Origin: Christiangramia portivictoriae DSM 23547 | GTDB taxonomy: Bacteria > Bacteroidota > Bacteroidia > Flavobacteriales > Flavobacteriaceae | Direction of reading: 5' to 3' | Assembly (NCBI RefSeq): GCF_000423045.1 | Contig: NZ_KE383971.1 | Span: 258,092-322,091, forward strand | Length of the DNA stretch: 64,000 nt | Part shown: piece by piece, positions 49,094 to 58,630 of the stretch | Numbering within the stretch: the first letter of the stretch is position 1 | How the letters are laid out: each line of letters begins with the position of its first letter | Notes under the pieces: model-generated | Seen by the model: only the letters and a program-made list of their open reading frames with translations | What the model was told of the DNA's origin: nothing | Databases searched by the model: none | Position numbers and translations under genes: made by a program

Positions 49094-50941
49094 CTAGTTT
49101 ATTAAAATTTCATCTGTTGGGACCCTGTAATTAAGGTGTTTAGCTTTCCGAAGCATTGCAATCAAAAGGGTAAGCATACTAACTCTTCCAATAAACATGG
49201 TAAAGATAAGGACGATCTTGGAGGAAGAGCTAAGACTGGAAGTAATTCCAGTAGAAAGTCCTACCGTGCTGTAAGCAGAGAATGCCTCAAAAGCAAGATT
49301 CACGATCGCGATATCTTTATCGAAGATGGTCATCAGGAAAATAGCGATACTAATCACCATTAGTGATAAAGAAATAATGGCAAATGCCCTGCGAATGGAA
49401 TTTGTAGAAACTTCCCGTTTGTATACCTCGATCCGATCCTTGCCCTTTCCCAGGCTTACAAAATTCAATGCGGCAATGGCAAAAGTACTGGTTTTAATTC
49501 CACCTCCGGTAGAAGCAGGGGAGGCTCCTATCCACATGAGCATAAATATGAGCATAAGTGTGCTTACATTCAGCGCCTGCATATCCACCGTATTAAAACC
49601 GGCGGTACGTGGTGTTGCAGCTCCAAAAAACGCGGTAACGATCTTTCCGAACCAGTTATGTTCAGTGAGGGTATTGTTATATTCCAATACATAGAAGCCC
49701 AGGGTTCCGGTGCTAAGCAGGATGATCGTAGTAACGATCACAATGCGCGTATTAAGATTGATTACCCAGGGTGAGTATGGCAATGGTCTTTTGCGTTCGA
49801 GTTTTAACAGTAAGTTGGAAAAAGAATATTTCAGGTATTTGTAAATATTCAGAACAATAGGAAACCCGATTCCTCCAAGAATGAATAAAACAGCGATCAC
49901 CAGATGCAGGGGATAATTAAATCTGAAAACAGGTTCGTAAAGGCTATTCTCAAGAGTAGAGAATCCTGCGTTACAAAAACTGCTTATCGCGTGAAATACG
50001 GAGAAGAAAATACGATCTCCAATTTCGCTCAATTCATTTTCACTTAAGCTGAAATAAATAAAGATGGCTCCCAGCATTTCAGTAAGAAAAGTAATGGAAA
50101 GGATTTTTTTAAGAACGCCAAATACCTCCCCGATGCGTTCTGAATTCGTGGCATCCTTAAGTAATAGCTGATTCTCGAAGCTCGTTTGTCCGCGAAAAAA
50201 GTAACTGAAGTAACTGGCAAAAGTCATGATTCCAAGACCTCCCAGCTGCATTAAAAGTAACAGGACAGTCTGCCCGAAGGTGGTAAAGTAAGAACCGGTG
50301 TCAACGACGATCAGGCCAGTTACACACACAGCGCTGGTCGAGGTGAAAAGTGCGTCCAGGAGGCTGATTCCCTCGTGTGTGGCTTTGGGCAACATCAGTA
50401 AACCCGTACCAACAAGTATGATACCCAGAAAACTGCTTATAAATAACTGGGCCGGGTTTAAATATGCTTTATTAAACTTAAAATTGATAGTGGCTAGTTC
50501 CCGTATAAAGTAAACCAGCGATGCCAGGTACATATAGGCCATCTTGTTGAGAAATTGCAGACCAGGGAGATGCTCCATAAGAACATTGGTCTTGACAATG
50601 CTTAATAGGAGGATAAGAGTTCCAAGAATAGCATCCAGAATTCTTATTTTCGCGGGAACATTAACTTTTAGAACAAAATACCGGCACAGGATCGCTGCGC
50701 CCCCGATTAATAAAACTATATAGTAAAAACTGTTTAATTGAGCCTCCTGAAGATCTTCCTGCCTGAATCCAAGATCATATAGCGCTACGAGCAAAGCTAT
50801 ACAACTGGCAAAAAAGGAGAACCTGTTGAGGTAACTTAAAAACCTCTCATTTCGCAACCATGTCTTAAAACCGGAAAATTTCAATAACTGGAATTTAGAA
50901 GCATCAATATTAGTGTTCAAAAACAGGTCTGATAAGTTCAA
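49094..50941 (-). CDS. TrkH/KtrB-type potassium uptake membrane subunit
   Basis: A 615-residue membrane protein. An N-terminal block of five membrane segments (about 40-160) precedes the four membrane-pore-membrane repeats. Filter loops are visible: SAVCVTGLI, AISSFCNAGFS, TPRTAGFNT and FSAYSTVGLSTG, each with the conserved Gly. The extra N-terminal helices make it longer than KtrB and TrkH. No ATG exists near the start; the frame begins at a TTG at 50941 (MNLSDLFLNTNIDAS), which I accept with some doubt. It forms a two-gene K+ uptake system with the RCK protein. K+ uptake supports the osmotic theme further upstream. Confidence 0.92.
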   Translation of the reverse strand: MNLSDLFLNTNIDASKFQLLKFSGFKTWLRNERFLSYLNRFSFFASCIALLVALYDLGFRQEDLQEAQLNSFYYIVLLIGGAAILCRYFVLKVNVPAKIRILDAILGTLILLLSIVKTNVLMEHLPGLQFLNKMAYMYLASLVYFIRELATINFKFNKAYLNPAQLFISSFLGIILVGTGLLMLPKATHEGISLLDALFTSTSAVCVTGLIVVDTGSYFTTFGQTVLLLLMQLGGLGIMTFASYFSYFFRGQTSFENQLLLKDATNSERIGEVFGVLKKILSITFLTEMLGAIFIYFSLSENELSEIGDRIFFSVFHAISSFCNAGFSTLENSLYEPVFRFNYPLHLVIAVLFILGGIGFPIVLNIYKYLKYSFSNLLLKLERKRPLPYSPWVINLNTRIVIVTTIILLSTGTLGFYVLEYNNTLTEHNWFGKIVTAFFGAATPRTAGFNTVDMQALNVSTLMLIFMLMWIGASPASTGGGIKTSTFAIAALNFVSLGKGKDRIEVYKREVSTNSIRRAFAIISLSLMVISIAIFLMTIFDKDIAIVNLAFEAFSAYSTVGLSTGITSSLSSSSKIVLIFTMFIGRVSMLTLLIAMLRKAKHLNYRVPTDEILIN

Positions 50942-51034
50942 AACTATATCAGACCTGTTATTTCTTTTGCAAACCTGCTACAAAAGTATGTAACCAAATT
51001 CTACAAGTTTGCTAAAATTTATACAAACTATCGC

Positions 51035-53548
51035 TTACATTTCTGTTCCAAAAAAGATGGCGTTCATCAGCAATTTATTGGTGCCATACCAGAAAGCCCT
51101 AAAGTTTGTATTGTCTGTGAATAACATGACTTCACCCCGGCCTAGTCGATCATGTTTGAAAGGGACTGTTCCGGCAAGTGAATCCAGATTTGGTTTGCTG
51201 ATATAGCCACTCAACAGCGGTTTGCTTGTATAGCGAATGGGATTTTTATAACTCTGCTCATCTGCTTCCATGAAGATGGTCGTATTTCTGAAGAGCGCGA
51301 TCCTGTCTTTGCTATACCCAAAAGCGATAGGATGTGTTCTGTCCAGTTCTGCTTCGAAAATAGCACCTCCAATTACCTGGGCACCACGAAAATCACCACG
51401 TTCCCCAAAGCTGATATTTTTGGCGGTGTTTTCAGTTTTTTTGGTCTTAAAGTCGATAAAGTCATTGCTCTTCAGCCAGTTTACGGCACTTCTAAAACCA
51501 ATGATGGTTCCACCGTTCCTGGTCCATTCTTTCAGCTGAGTCGCTATATTATCATCCATTCCACCGCCCCAGGTACTAGGAACAATGATATCGGTATACC
51601 GGCTCAGGTCACTTCCGGAGAGATCTTTAAGATCAAGTTTGGTGATCTTCATGTCATAACGCTGATCGAACAAATGCCAGATCTCGCCAGCATCGTAGGA
51701 AGAGATGGAGCCGCCAACCAGAATTGCAACCTCCTGGGGTTCCACAGCACGAAACTGGTTGCTTCCAAGATTTATTCCTCCAGTCATTCCGGTTGAAATT
51801 CCCTTAATGGCTATATGACTTGCTTCAGAGACACGCATCATAAAGTCAAACAGCTCATCTTCTCCAAGTTTCTGATTCTGAACCGGGATCATGATGGTGC
51901 CGGCCGCGTACTCATCGCCTTCGAAGGTAAAAGCTTCCATAGAAACTTTGGCGCGAAGATCTTTTTCAAGAATCATATTCAGAGCTTTGGGAGCAAGATA
52001 GTTGTGCCAGTCTAGTAGATAGGCGTAAGAGCTTTTTTCAAACTTACCTGCTGCTGGAACTTCCAGTTGCTGGATCTTTTCACCAGCATTTTTTAGTGAT
52101 ACATCTTCAGAAAAATCCAGATTAAACGCCAAAGGAAAGGTCCAGGCAGATATGTCGTAGAACAGGCTATCCTGGAACTGAGTTCTTCGTTCGAACATTG
52201 CTTCCAGCAATCGGTGCTGTCTTTGATTTTTAGGAACCACATAAGAATTTCCTTTTTTGAATGTGATACCAGATGCCTCAAAATTGTTGTCTACCTTATG
52301 AACTTCGATTTCATGACGCTTCAGGATCTGCGCGAGTTCATAGGCTTTCACGGGATCATGTGCACTCCCAAATGCATAGGCACCATTTTTGGCTGAGCTT
52401 CGTGCGTCTTTAAAAAAATCACGCTGATAATTCAGTAATTTTTCCCGCATATTTTCAGCGGCTTTTAAAGTTGAAAGCGCCGCGGTGAATTGATTGCGAA
52501 TTGTAAATGGAAATGTAAGAATACCATTATCGGTTTCCTGCGCATGCCCCCGGGAACTTCCCTGCTCGAAAAGAATTCCAATACTTCCATTAATGTCTGG
52601 AAAAGTGGAGCCTTTTCCGTAGTAAAAATCATCGTAATTTTCCTCGGTATAATACAGAGAACCAATTTCATCAAAGGCCTGGGCATGGTAGGTTCCAATT
52701 TCTTTGGTCAGATCCTGGTTTAGCTGCGGAGTGAGTGGGTGCGTACGTGATGGAATCCCAGGCTGAAAGAAGAACGAGGAATTGGATCCCATTTCATGAT
52801 GATCTGTAAGAACGTTGGGATACCAGTCATGGAAAGTTTTAATCCTGGCCTGGGATTCCGGTAATTGTACAGGCAACCAGTCACGGTTCATGTCGAACCA
52901 GTAATGATTGGTTCTCCCACCTGGCCAGATCTCGCTGTATTCCCTGTCCTGAGGATCTGGATTGATGTTCTTGCTTTTATTAGTATTGGCCCAGTAAGCG
53001 AATCTTTGCAAACCATCAGGATTAAAGGCAGGATCGAGTAATATGATGGTATTTTTTAAAGTAGTTTCAATTTCGGGACCTTCAGCGGCCGCGAGGTAAT
53101 AGGCGTAAAGTAAGGCTGCGTTGGATCCACTGGCTTCATTGCCATGGATGGAAAATCCCTGGTTGATCACTACGGGCATATTTGAAATTTCTTCTGAAGC
53201 ATTTTCAGTGACCAGGCCGATATGCTTTTTCCTGATCTCTTCAAGATTGGCGATGTTTTCTTCCGAAGAAACAGTAAGCAGAATCAACGGTCGGCCTTCG
53301 TAAGTAGTGCCACGATTTTCAATTTTCATACGCGGCGAAGCTGCGGCCAGCGTTTGCATGTATGAAACCAGGCGGTCATGACTTACATGCCATTCGCCGG
53401 GTGTAAATCCAATACTTTCTTCAGGGGTAGGAATGGATTCATTGTAAGATATATCAGCCGGTAAATAATAGCTCATCGAAATTTCATCCTGTTGAGCGAA
53501 GCTTAATTGAAAAATAAGAAAGAAACTAAAAAGTAAAATTTTGCGCAT
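51035..53548 (-). CDS. secreted M14-family zinc carboxypeptidase
   Basis: An 837-residue exported enzyme with a signal peptide (RKILLFSFFLIFQLSFAQ). The zinc ligands are His135 and Glu138 in INQGFSIHGNEASGSNAALL, and the third His in NVLTDHHEMGSNSSFFFQPG; the catalytic Glu is in GILFEQGSSRGHAQE. The C-terminal ~450 residues include a glutamine-amidotransferase-like region (VAILVGGSISSYDAGEIWHLFD, IIVPSTWGGGM) and no sorting tag is obvious. M14 peptidases of this build are common in Flavobacteria and digest peptides from outside. A terminator between it and the PUR gene makes it a separate unit. Confidence 0.92.
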   Translation of the reverse strand: MRKILLFSFFLIFQLSFAQQDEISMSYYLPADISYNESIPTPEESIGFTPGEWHVSHDRLVSYMQTLAAASPRMKIENRGTTYEGRPLILLTVSSEENIANLEEIRKKHIGLVTENASEEISNMPVVINQGFSIHGNEASGSNAALLYAYYLAAAEGPEIETTLKNTIILLDPAFNPDGLQRFAYWANTNKSKNINPDPQDREYSEIWPGGRTNHYWFDMNRDWLPVQLPESQARIKTFHDWYPNVLTDHHEMGSNSSFFFQPGIPSRTHPLTPQLNQDLTKEIGTYHAQAFDEIGSLYYTEENYDDFYYGKGSTFPDINGSIGILFEQGSSRGHAQETDNGILTFPFTIRNQFTAALSTLKAAENMREKLLNYQRDFFKDARSSAKNGAYAFGSAHDPVKAYELAQILKRHEIEVHKVDNNFEASGITFKKGNSYVVPKNQRQHRLLEAMFERRTQFQDSLFYDISAWTFPLAFNLDFSEDVSLKNAGEKIQQLEVPAAGKFEKSSYAYLLDWHNYLAPKALNMILEKDLRAKVSMEAFTFEGDEYAAGTIMIPVQNQKLGEDELFDFMMRVSEASHIAIKGISTGMTGGINLGSNQFRAVEPQEVAILVGGSISSYDAGEIWHLFDQRYDMKITKLDLKDLSGSDLSRYTDIIVPSTWGGGMDDNIATQLKEWTRNGGTIIGFRSAVNWLKSNDFIDFKTKKTENTAKNISFGERGDFRGAQVIGGAIFEAELDRTHPIAFGYSKDRIALFRNTTIFMEADEQSYKNPIRYTSKPLLSGYISKPNLDSLAGTVPFKHDRLGRGEVMLFTDNTNFRAFWYGTNKLLMNAIFFGTEM

Positions 53549-53574
53549 TGATCTGGTTTTGAAAAGCTCTAATA

Positions 53575-53604
53575 TAAAAAAAACCGTCCTGAATGGGACG
53601 GTTT
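53575..53604 (-). terminator. terminator of the PUR-family gene
   Basis: AAACCGTCC (53581-53589) pairs with GGACGGTTT (53596-53604). On the minus strand it is followed by TTTTTTTATATT. It separates the DUF3276 gene from the M14 peptidase gene. Confidence 0.88.
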
Positions 53605-53626
53605 GTATGCTGTATCGATTTATTGT

Positions 53627-54007
53627 CTAGATATCATCAAAGCTTACATCTGTAAATTTCTCTGCTGCCGGAGATGCTGTTTGCTCCATCGGCTGCTCCT
53701 CATATTCTTTTTTGAAATCTTTCTGGTGACGTTCGCTAATCACTTCCTCACCTTTTTCATTCACGATAAAGTTGGTCATTTCCTCGAGGATCTCTCTAAA
53801 TCCGTCAAAATCTTCTTTGTACAGGTAGATCTTGTGCTTTTTGTAGTAAAAAGAACCGTCATCATTAGTGAACTTTTTACTTTCAGTGATAGTAAGATAG
53901 TAATCATCTGCGCGTGTACTTCTTACATCAAAAAAATAAGTTCTTCTTCCTGCTCTTAAAACTTTAGAGAATATTTCCTCTTTCTCCATCATTCCCTTGT
54001 CGCTCAT
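53627..54007 (-). CDS. PUR-family (DUF3276) nucleic-acid-binding protein
   Basis: A 126-residue protein with the PUR repeat pattern: EIFSKVLRAGRRTYFFDVRSTRADDYYLTITESKKF, then FYYKKHKIYLYKEDFDGFREILEEMTNFI. One whirly-like PUR domain (about 10-85) is followed by an acidic, probably flexible tail that ends with FTDVSFDDI. Bacteroidota and Borrelia PUR proteins bind single-stranded DNA and RNA, and relatives regulate gene expression. Highly conserved across Flavobacteria. It follows the ABC exporter gene by 73 bases and has its own terminator. Confidence 0.93.
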   Translation of the reverse strand: MSDKGMMEKEEIFSKVLRAGRRTYFFDVRSTRADDYYLTITESKKFTNDDGSFYYKKHKIYLYKEDFDGFREILEEMTNFIVNEKGEEVISERHQKDFKKEYEEQPMEQTASPAAEKFTDVSFDDI

Positions 54008-54080
54008 AAAATAGATTCTTTAATGGTTGTTATTAACGAGCTCAAAAATCTAAAAATTTTTAACATCTAGCAAAAAATTT

Positions 54081-55838
54081 TCACATTTCTTTTTCATTTA
54101 GCTGTTTTGCATACAGTTCCTTATAGTATCCATCTGTAGCGATAAGCTGTTCATGACTGCCTTCCTGCACGACCACGCCATCTTCCAGAATTATGATCCT
54201 GTCGGCATTTTTAGCTGAAGAGATCCTATGAGATACAATAATCGTGGTTTTTTCCCGGGTGATCTCAAACAGGTTATTCAAAATTTCTTCTTCAGTTTCT
54301 GTATCTACTGCAGAGAGGCAATCGTCAAACAACAGGATTTCAGGATCATGTATGATCGCCCTTGCGATTGAAACTCGTTGTTTCTGTCCGCCAGAAAGTG
54401 TGATTCCCCGCTCCCCCAGGACCGTATCATATCCTTTACTAAAGCCTTCAATATTCTTGTGTACAGAAGCGTTCTTTGCTGCGGTGATGATTTCCTCTTC
54501 TGAGGCATCGGTTTTTCCAAATTTGATATTATTGCGAATACTATCACTGAACAGGAATGCATCCTGAGGAACATGACCAATATTTTCACGGAGGTTCTCC
54601 AGGTTTACAGTATCTATTTCACGACCGTCAATAAGCAATTGGCCCTGATCTATATCGTAAAGGCGACCAATTAATTCCAGAATGGTGGATTTACCAGAAC
54701 CGGTTTTCCCAATGACCGCGAGCGTTTCGCCCTTTTTAACCTTAAAGCTTACGTTCTTAAGAGCGGTGATATTCGTATCGTCATAAGTGAAACTTACATT
54801 TCTAAATTCAATACTACCATTAATGGTGTCCTGCTCGGTTCTGGGATTGGTAATTTCAGGTTTTTCACTCAGGAATTCGTTGATCCTTTCCTGGGAAGCT
54901 TCTGCCTGCTGTACCAGCGAGGTTACCCAGCCAATCGCGGCTACCGGCCAGGTTAGCATGTTTACATAGAGAATAAACTCTACCAGCACATCAATATTTT
55001 CAATCTCTCCGGAAATGATCTGCCTTCCTCCAACATAGATCACGATAATATTGCTAATCCCAATTAGAAGGATCATTAACGGAAAGAAAAATGCCTGTAC
55101 TTTGACCAGGTCAATATTCTTATCCCGGTTACCATTAGAAAGTTCAATAAAATTGGTGTTTGTTTGAGGTTCTAGACCATAAGATTTGATCACAGCGATC
55201 CCGCTGAAGCTTTCCTGCGTAAAGGTATTTAGTTTAGAAAGGTATTGCTGTACCACAGTACTTCGCTTATGAATGGCCACACTCAATTTGTAGATGGAAA
55301 ATGCCAGAATAGGTAAAGGAATTACTGTGTACAATGTTAGCAAAGGAGCAGCCTGTATCATAAATATAAGCACCACCACTGTAGAGGTAAATGTTGTGAC
55401 ACTGTACATGATGGCCGGACCCAAATAAAGCCTGACTTTGGAAACATCCTCGCTAATCCTGTTCATAAGATCCCCGGTTCTGTTCTTCTTGTAAAAATTC
55501 AGGGAAAGATCCTGGTAGTGGCGGTAAACTTCGTTTTTAAGATCATATTCAATATGTCTGGAAACCACAATAAATGTTTGTCGCATCAGGAAAGTAAAGA
55601 ATGCAGATAGAAGTGTTGTTCCCACAATAAGCAGAATATTATATAGCAATTCATTTTTCAGGACAGAGACGTCGCTTACTTCACCATTGATATATTCTTC
55701 GATAATAACCGTACTTTCACCAATTAGCGGGATATAATAAATCCCGAAAATCCTGGCGGCAATCGTGATGACCAGTCCAATAAGTAGTTTCCATTTATAT
55801 TTGTAGAAATATTTATTGAGATGCTGAAGGTTCTTCAT
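54081..55838 (-). CDS. ABC exporter, fused membrane and ATPase domains
   Basis: A 585-residue half-transporter. The N-terminal ABC-B type membrane domain (about 15-310) has six membrane segments; the ATPase domain (about 335-580) has Walker A GKTGSGKST, Q loop VPQDAFLFS, signature LSGGQKQRVSIARAI, Walker B ILLFDDCLSAVD and H loop IIVSHRI. It would work as a homodimer exporting lipids, drugs or peptides; the substrate is not seen. The split acid DDCLSA replaces DEPTSA, so the catalytic Glu of Walker B is an Asp here, which could weaken ATP hydrolysis in this site. Confidence 0.92.
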   Translation of the reverse strand: MKNLQHLNKYFYKYKWKLLIGLVITIAARIFGIYYIPLIGESTVIIEEYINGEVSDVSVLKNELLYNILLIVGTTLLSAFFTFLMRQTFIVVSRHIEYDLKNEVYRHYQDLSLNFYKKNRTGDLMNRISEDVSKVRLYLGPAIMYSVTTFTSTVVVLIFMIQAAPLLTLYTVIPLPILAFSIYKLSVAIHKRSTVVQQYLSKLNTFTQESFSGIAVIKSYGLEPQTNTNFIELSNGNRDKNIDLVKVQAFFFPLMILLIGISNIIVIYVGGRQIISGEIENIDVLVEFILYVNMLTWPVAAIGWVTSLVQQAEASQERINEFLSEKPEITNPRTEQDTINGSIEFRNVSFTYDDTNITALKNVSFKVKKGETLAVIGKTGSGKSTILELIGRLYDIDQGQLLIDGREIDTVNLENLRENIGHVPQDAFLFSDSIRNNIKFGKTDASEEEIITAAKNASVHKNIEGFSKGYDTVLGERGITLSGGQKQRVSIARAIIHDPEILLFDDCLSAVDTETEEEILNNLFEITREKTTIIVSHRISSAKNADRIIILEDGVVVQEGSHEQLIATDGYYKELYAKQLNEKEM

Positions 55839-55910
55839 TCAGTGATATTCTATAAAGTTGAGGATTCTGTAATTTAACACGTTTAGAATCCATGCTTTTT
55901 AAATAATTAT

Positions 55911-55918
55911 TATTTTTG
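55911..55918 (+). promoter_or_regulatory. candidate -7 element of the leucine dehydrogenase-type gene
   Basis: TATTTTTG matches TAnnTTTG and lies 53 bases before the ATG at 55972, giving a leader of about 45 bases. It is followed by GCGCCGG. Confidence 0.4.
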
Positions 55919-55971
55919 CGCCGGATTTTTGAGCAAATTCAAAATCTGAATAATTTAAAAATCAACAAACT

Positions 55972-57075
55972 ATGCAAGTTGACGTTCTAAATGCAAATGA
56001 ACTAAAAAAAGCTGCTCCGGTTTTTGGACAGGTGTCTTTTGACGAACACGAACAAATCGTTTTTTGCAACGACAAAGATACAGGTTTAAAGGCAATAATT
56101 GGTATCCATAATACGGTTTTAGGACCGGCTCTGGGAGGAACCAGAATGTGGAATTATACCAGTGAGTGGGAGGCTGTGAATGATGTATTGCGTCTTTCTC
56201 GTGGGATGACCTTTAAAAGTGCGATCACGGGTCTTAATCTTGGTGGTGGTAAAGCTGTGATTATAGGCGATGCTAAAAAGGATAAAACTCCAGCGCTTAT
56301 GAAGCGATTTGGAGAATTTGTACATTCTTTAGGAGGTAAATATATCACTGCTGAAGATGTGGGCATGGAAACTTCAGATATGGATACCGTTCGTGAAGTA
56401 ACCCCTTATGTTACCGGGATTTCAGAATCTCAGGGTGGGGCAGGGAACCCATCTCCAATTACTGCTTACGGAGTTTTCATGGGAATCAAAGCTTCAGCTA
56501 AGTTCAAGTATGGAACAGATGATCTTGAAGGTAAAAAAGTGCTGGTTCAGGGAATTGGACACGTTGGAGAGACCCTGGTAGAATATCTAACGGGTGATGG
56601 AGCTGAAGTTTATATCACAGATATTAACGAGGACAGGCTTGCAGAAGTAAGTAAGAAATACGGAGCACACATTTTTACTGATAGAGATATCTATGCTGCA
56701 GATGTGGATATTTATGCACCTTGTGCTCTTGGTGCGACAATCAATGATGACACCATAGACAGGCTCAAGGTTGATATCATCGCCGGAGCGGCGAATAACC
56801 AGCTTGCAGATGAGGTGGCTCATGGGCAGATCCTTCAGAACAGGGGGATTGTATATGCACCAGATTTCCTTATCAATGCAGGTGGGATCATTAATGTGTA
56901 TGCGGAGTTGGAGAACTATGACAGGCAGGAGATCATGCGTAAGACAGAAAATATCTATAATACAACCCTGAGAATACTTGAAAAAGCTTCTAAGGATGAT
57001 ATTACTACACATTTCGCTGCATTGAAGATCGCGAAGCAACGTATTGCCGATAGAAAAAAACAGAATTTAAATTAG
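55972..57075 (+). CDS. leucine/phenylalanine/valine dehydrogenase
   Basis: A 367-residue oxidoreductase of the Glu/Leu/Phe/Val family, size of the octameric Leu dehydrogenase class. GPALGGTRMW (51-60) and catalytic Lys94 in NLGGGKAVIIGD mark the substrate site; the cofactor motif is VQGIGHVGETL. The stretch AGAANNQLADEVAHGQIL is typical of branched-chain enzymes. It interconverts branched-chain amino acids and 2-oxo acids with NAD+. The gdh at 9861 is the longer glutamate form. Monocistronic, with a hairpin after the stop. Confidence 0.9.
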   Translation: MQVDVLNANELKKAAPVFGQVSFDEHEQIVFCNDKDTGLKAIIGIHNTVLGPALGGTRMWNYTSEWEAVNDVLRLSRGMTFKSAITGLNLGGGKAVIIGDAKKDKTPALMKRFGEFVHSLGGKYITAEDVGMETSDMDTVREVTPYVTGISESQGGAGNPSPITAYGVFMGIKASAKFKYGTDDLEGKKVLVQGIGHVGETLVEYLTGDGAEVYITDINEDRLAEVSKKYGAHIFTDRDIYAADVDIYAPCALGATINDDTIDRLKVDIIAGAANNQLADEVAHGQILQNRGIVYAPDFLINAGGIINVYAELENYDRQEIMRKTENIYNTTLRILEKASKDDITTHFAALKIAKQRIADRKKQNLN

Positions 57076-57103
57076 TCAGTTCTAATTTATTAATATTTTT
57101 GCA

Positions 57104-57128
57104 GGGCGAAAGTGAATAGCTTTCGCCC
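57104..57128 (+). terminator. hairpin between leucine dehydrogenase-type gene and nusB
   Basis: GGGCGAAAG pairs with CTTTCGCCC around TGAATAG, followed by TTTCTAATT. It is either the terminator of the upstream gene or the 5' end of the nusB leader: a -7-like TATTTTTG lies at 57094-57101, which would place the transcript start near 57107, inside the stem. Confidence 0.6.
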
Positions 57129-57159
57129 TTTCTAATTCCTAAAAAGTTCTTTTACAATT

Positions 57160-58104
57160 ATGTTGACAAGAAGACATATCAGGGTTAAAGTAATGCAGTC
57201 GCTGTATGCATTTAACCAAAGCCAGAATGACAACCTTGCCACTGAAGAAAAATTTCTGCTGAAGAGTATGCAGGAAATGTATGATCTCTTTCTTCTTCAG
57301 TTAAGTTTGATCACAGAGATAAGAGAACATGCTGAAGTGTACCTGGAAAAATCACAGCAAAAACACCTTGCCACGAACGAGGAAAAAGATCCCAATAGAA
57401 AATTTATCGATAACCAGATCTTTCATATCCTGAATGAAAACGAAAGTATTCAGAAGGCGTTGGAAGACCATAAGATCAATCACTGGAAACAGGACGATGA
57501 ATATGTGGCGATCATCTGGAATGAAATTAGAAATAGCGAAATGTATTCTGACTATATGAATACTCGTGAAGGTAGTTTTAAAGATGACAAGGAACTTATC
57601 ATCAGGATCTTCAAGGAGATCATTGCTCCTAACGATAAGTTATACGACTACCTTGAGGATAAAAAGTTAACCTGGGTAGATGATCTGCCGCTTGTAAACA
57701 CCGCTGTTTTGAAATTTCTTCAGAAGCTTAAAGAATCTACCGGGAGAGAAAAGAAAATCGCTCGCCTCTTCAAGAATGATGAAGATAAAGAGTTTGCTTT
57801 AAAATTGTTTCAGAAGACCTATCTTAATGATGAGGATCTTTCCCAAGAAATGCTGGGAAAAACTCCGAACTGGGATAAAGACAGGATCGCAGAAGTGGAT
57901 ATGGTGCTTATCAAAATGGCCATTTGTGAATTCCTGAAATTCAGCAGTATTCCCATTAAGGTTACGATCAATGAATACCTGGAAATTGCAAAGGAATACA
58001 GTACTCCAAAGAGCAGTATTTTTATTAACGGAGTTCTGGACAAACTTTCGAGGGAATACAAGACAGAGGGCAAGCTAAATAAAATAGGCAGAGGCCTTAT
58101 GTAG
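57160..58104 (+). CDS. nusB: transcription antitermination factor NusB, long Bacteroidota form
   Basis: A 314-residue protein. The beginning MLTRRHIRVKVMQSLYAFNQS and the C-terminal NusB fold (about 185-310, with VNTAVLKFLQKL, EVDMVLIKMAICEFL and SIPIKVTINEYLEIAKEYSTPKSSIFINGVLD) are certain. Some 150 residues lie between the two that the ~140-aa E. coli protein lacks, so NusB appears split around an insertion or N-terminally enlarged, as is usual in Bacteroidota. It binds boxA in rRNA leaders with NusE. It heads a run of same-strand genes (DUF1573, YajC). Confidence 0.92.
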   Translation: MLTRRHIRVKVMQSLYAFNQSQNDNLATEEKFLLKSMQEMYDLFLLQLSLITEIREHAEVYLEKSQQKHLATNEEKDPNRKFIDNQIFHILNENESIQKALEDHKINHWKQDDEYVAIIWNEIRNSEMYSDYMNTREGSFKDDKELIIRIFKEIIAPNDKLYDYLEDKKLTWVDDLPLVNTAVLKFLQKLKESTGREKKIARLFKNDEDKEFALKLFQKTYLNDEDLSQEMLGKTPNWDKDRIAEVDMVLIKMAICEFLKFSSIPIKVTINEYLEIAKEYSTPKSSIFINGVLDKLSREYKTEGKLNKIGRGLM

Positions 58105-58157
58105 TACAGATTTTTTAGTATTTTTACCCATAAGAAATTAAACAAAATAACTTCGTC

Positions 58158-58622
58158 ATGAAAAGAACAATTTTGATGTTTGCAGCTGCAGGGGCTATGC
58201 TGTTTACCGGATGTAAAGACAATGCCTCAGATAAGGTAAAGGCCGAGAACGTAGAAGCTTCAGCAGAGCGTGATGCACAGGCTACAGTTTATCCTGAAAT
58301 CACTTTCGAAGAGACTGAATTTGATTTCGGAAATATTGCCAAGGGAACGAATGTTGAACACGTATTTAAATTCACTAATACTGGAAAAGCTCCTTTAGTA
58401 ATTACTAATGCTTCAAGTTCTTGTGGATGTACAGTACCAACTTATCCTAAGAATGAAACTATCAAACCAGGTGAATCTGGAGAGATGCTGGTAAAATTTA
58501 ACGGTTCTGGTAATGGACAGGTCACTAAAACTGTAACAGTATCTGCAAATACTGAAGCTGGAAAAGAACAATTAAAGATCAAAGCTTTTGTAGAAGCTGC
58601 GGAAACTGAAACAGCTAGCTAA
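58158..58622 (+). CDS. DUF1573 exported lipoprotein
   Basis: A 154-residue protein with a lipoprotein signal (ILMFAAAGAMLFTGCKD, Cys at about 19). The DUF1573 domain covers about 45-150: FEETEFDFGNIAKGTNVEHVFKFTNTGKAPLVITNASSSCGCTVPTYP is the family core with the Cys-Gly-Cys. It is an Ig-like domain of unknown role in the periplasm or outer membrane. The position between nusB and yajC is conserved in Flavobacteria. Stop to yajC start is 8 bases. Confidence 0.9.
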   Translation: MKRTILMFAAAGAMLFTGCKDNASDKVKAENVEASAERDAQATVYPEITFEETEFDFGNIAKGTNVEHVFKFTNTGKAPLVITNASSSCGCTVPTYPKNETIKPGESGEMLVKFNGSGNGQVTKTVTVSANTEAGKEQLKIKAFVEAAETETAS

Positions 58623-58630
58623 AAGCATTT

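Noticed and set aside
56587-57039. 150-aa minus-strand frame within the leucine dehydrogenase-type gene
   Set aside because: Shadow of a well-supported enzyme gene; no start context or family likeness.
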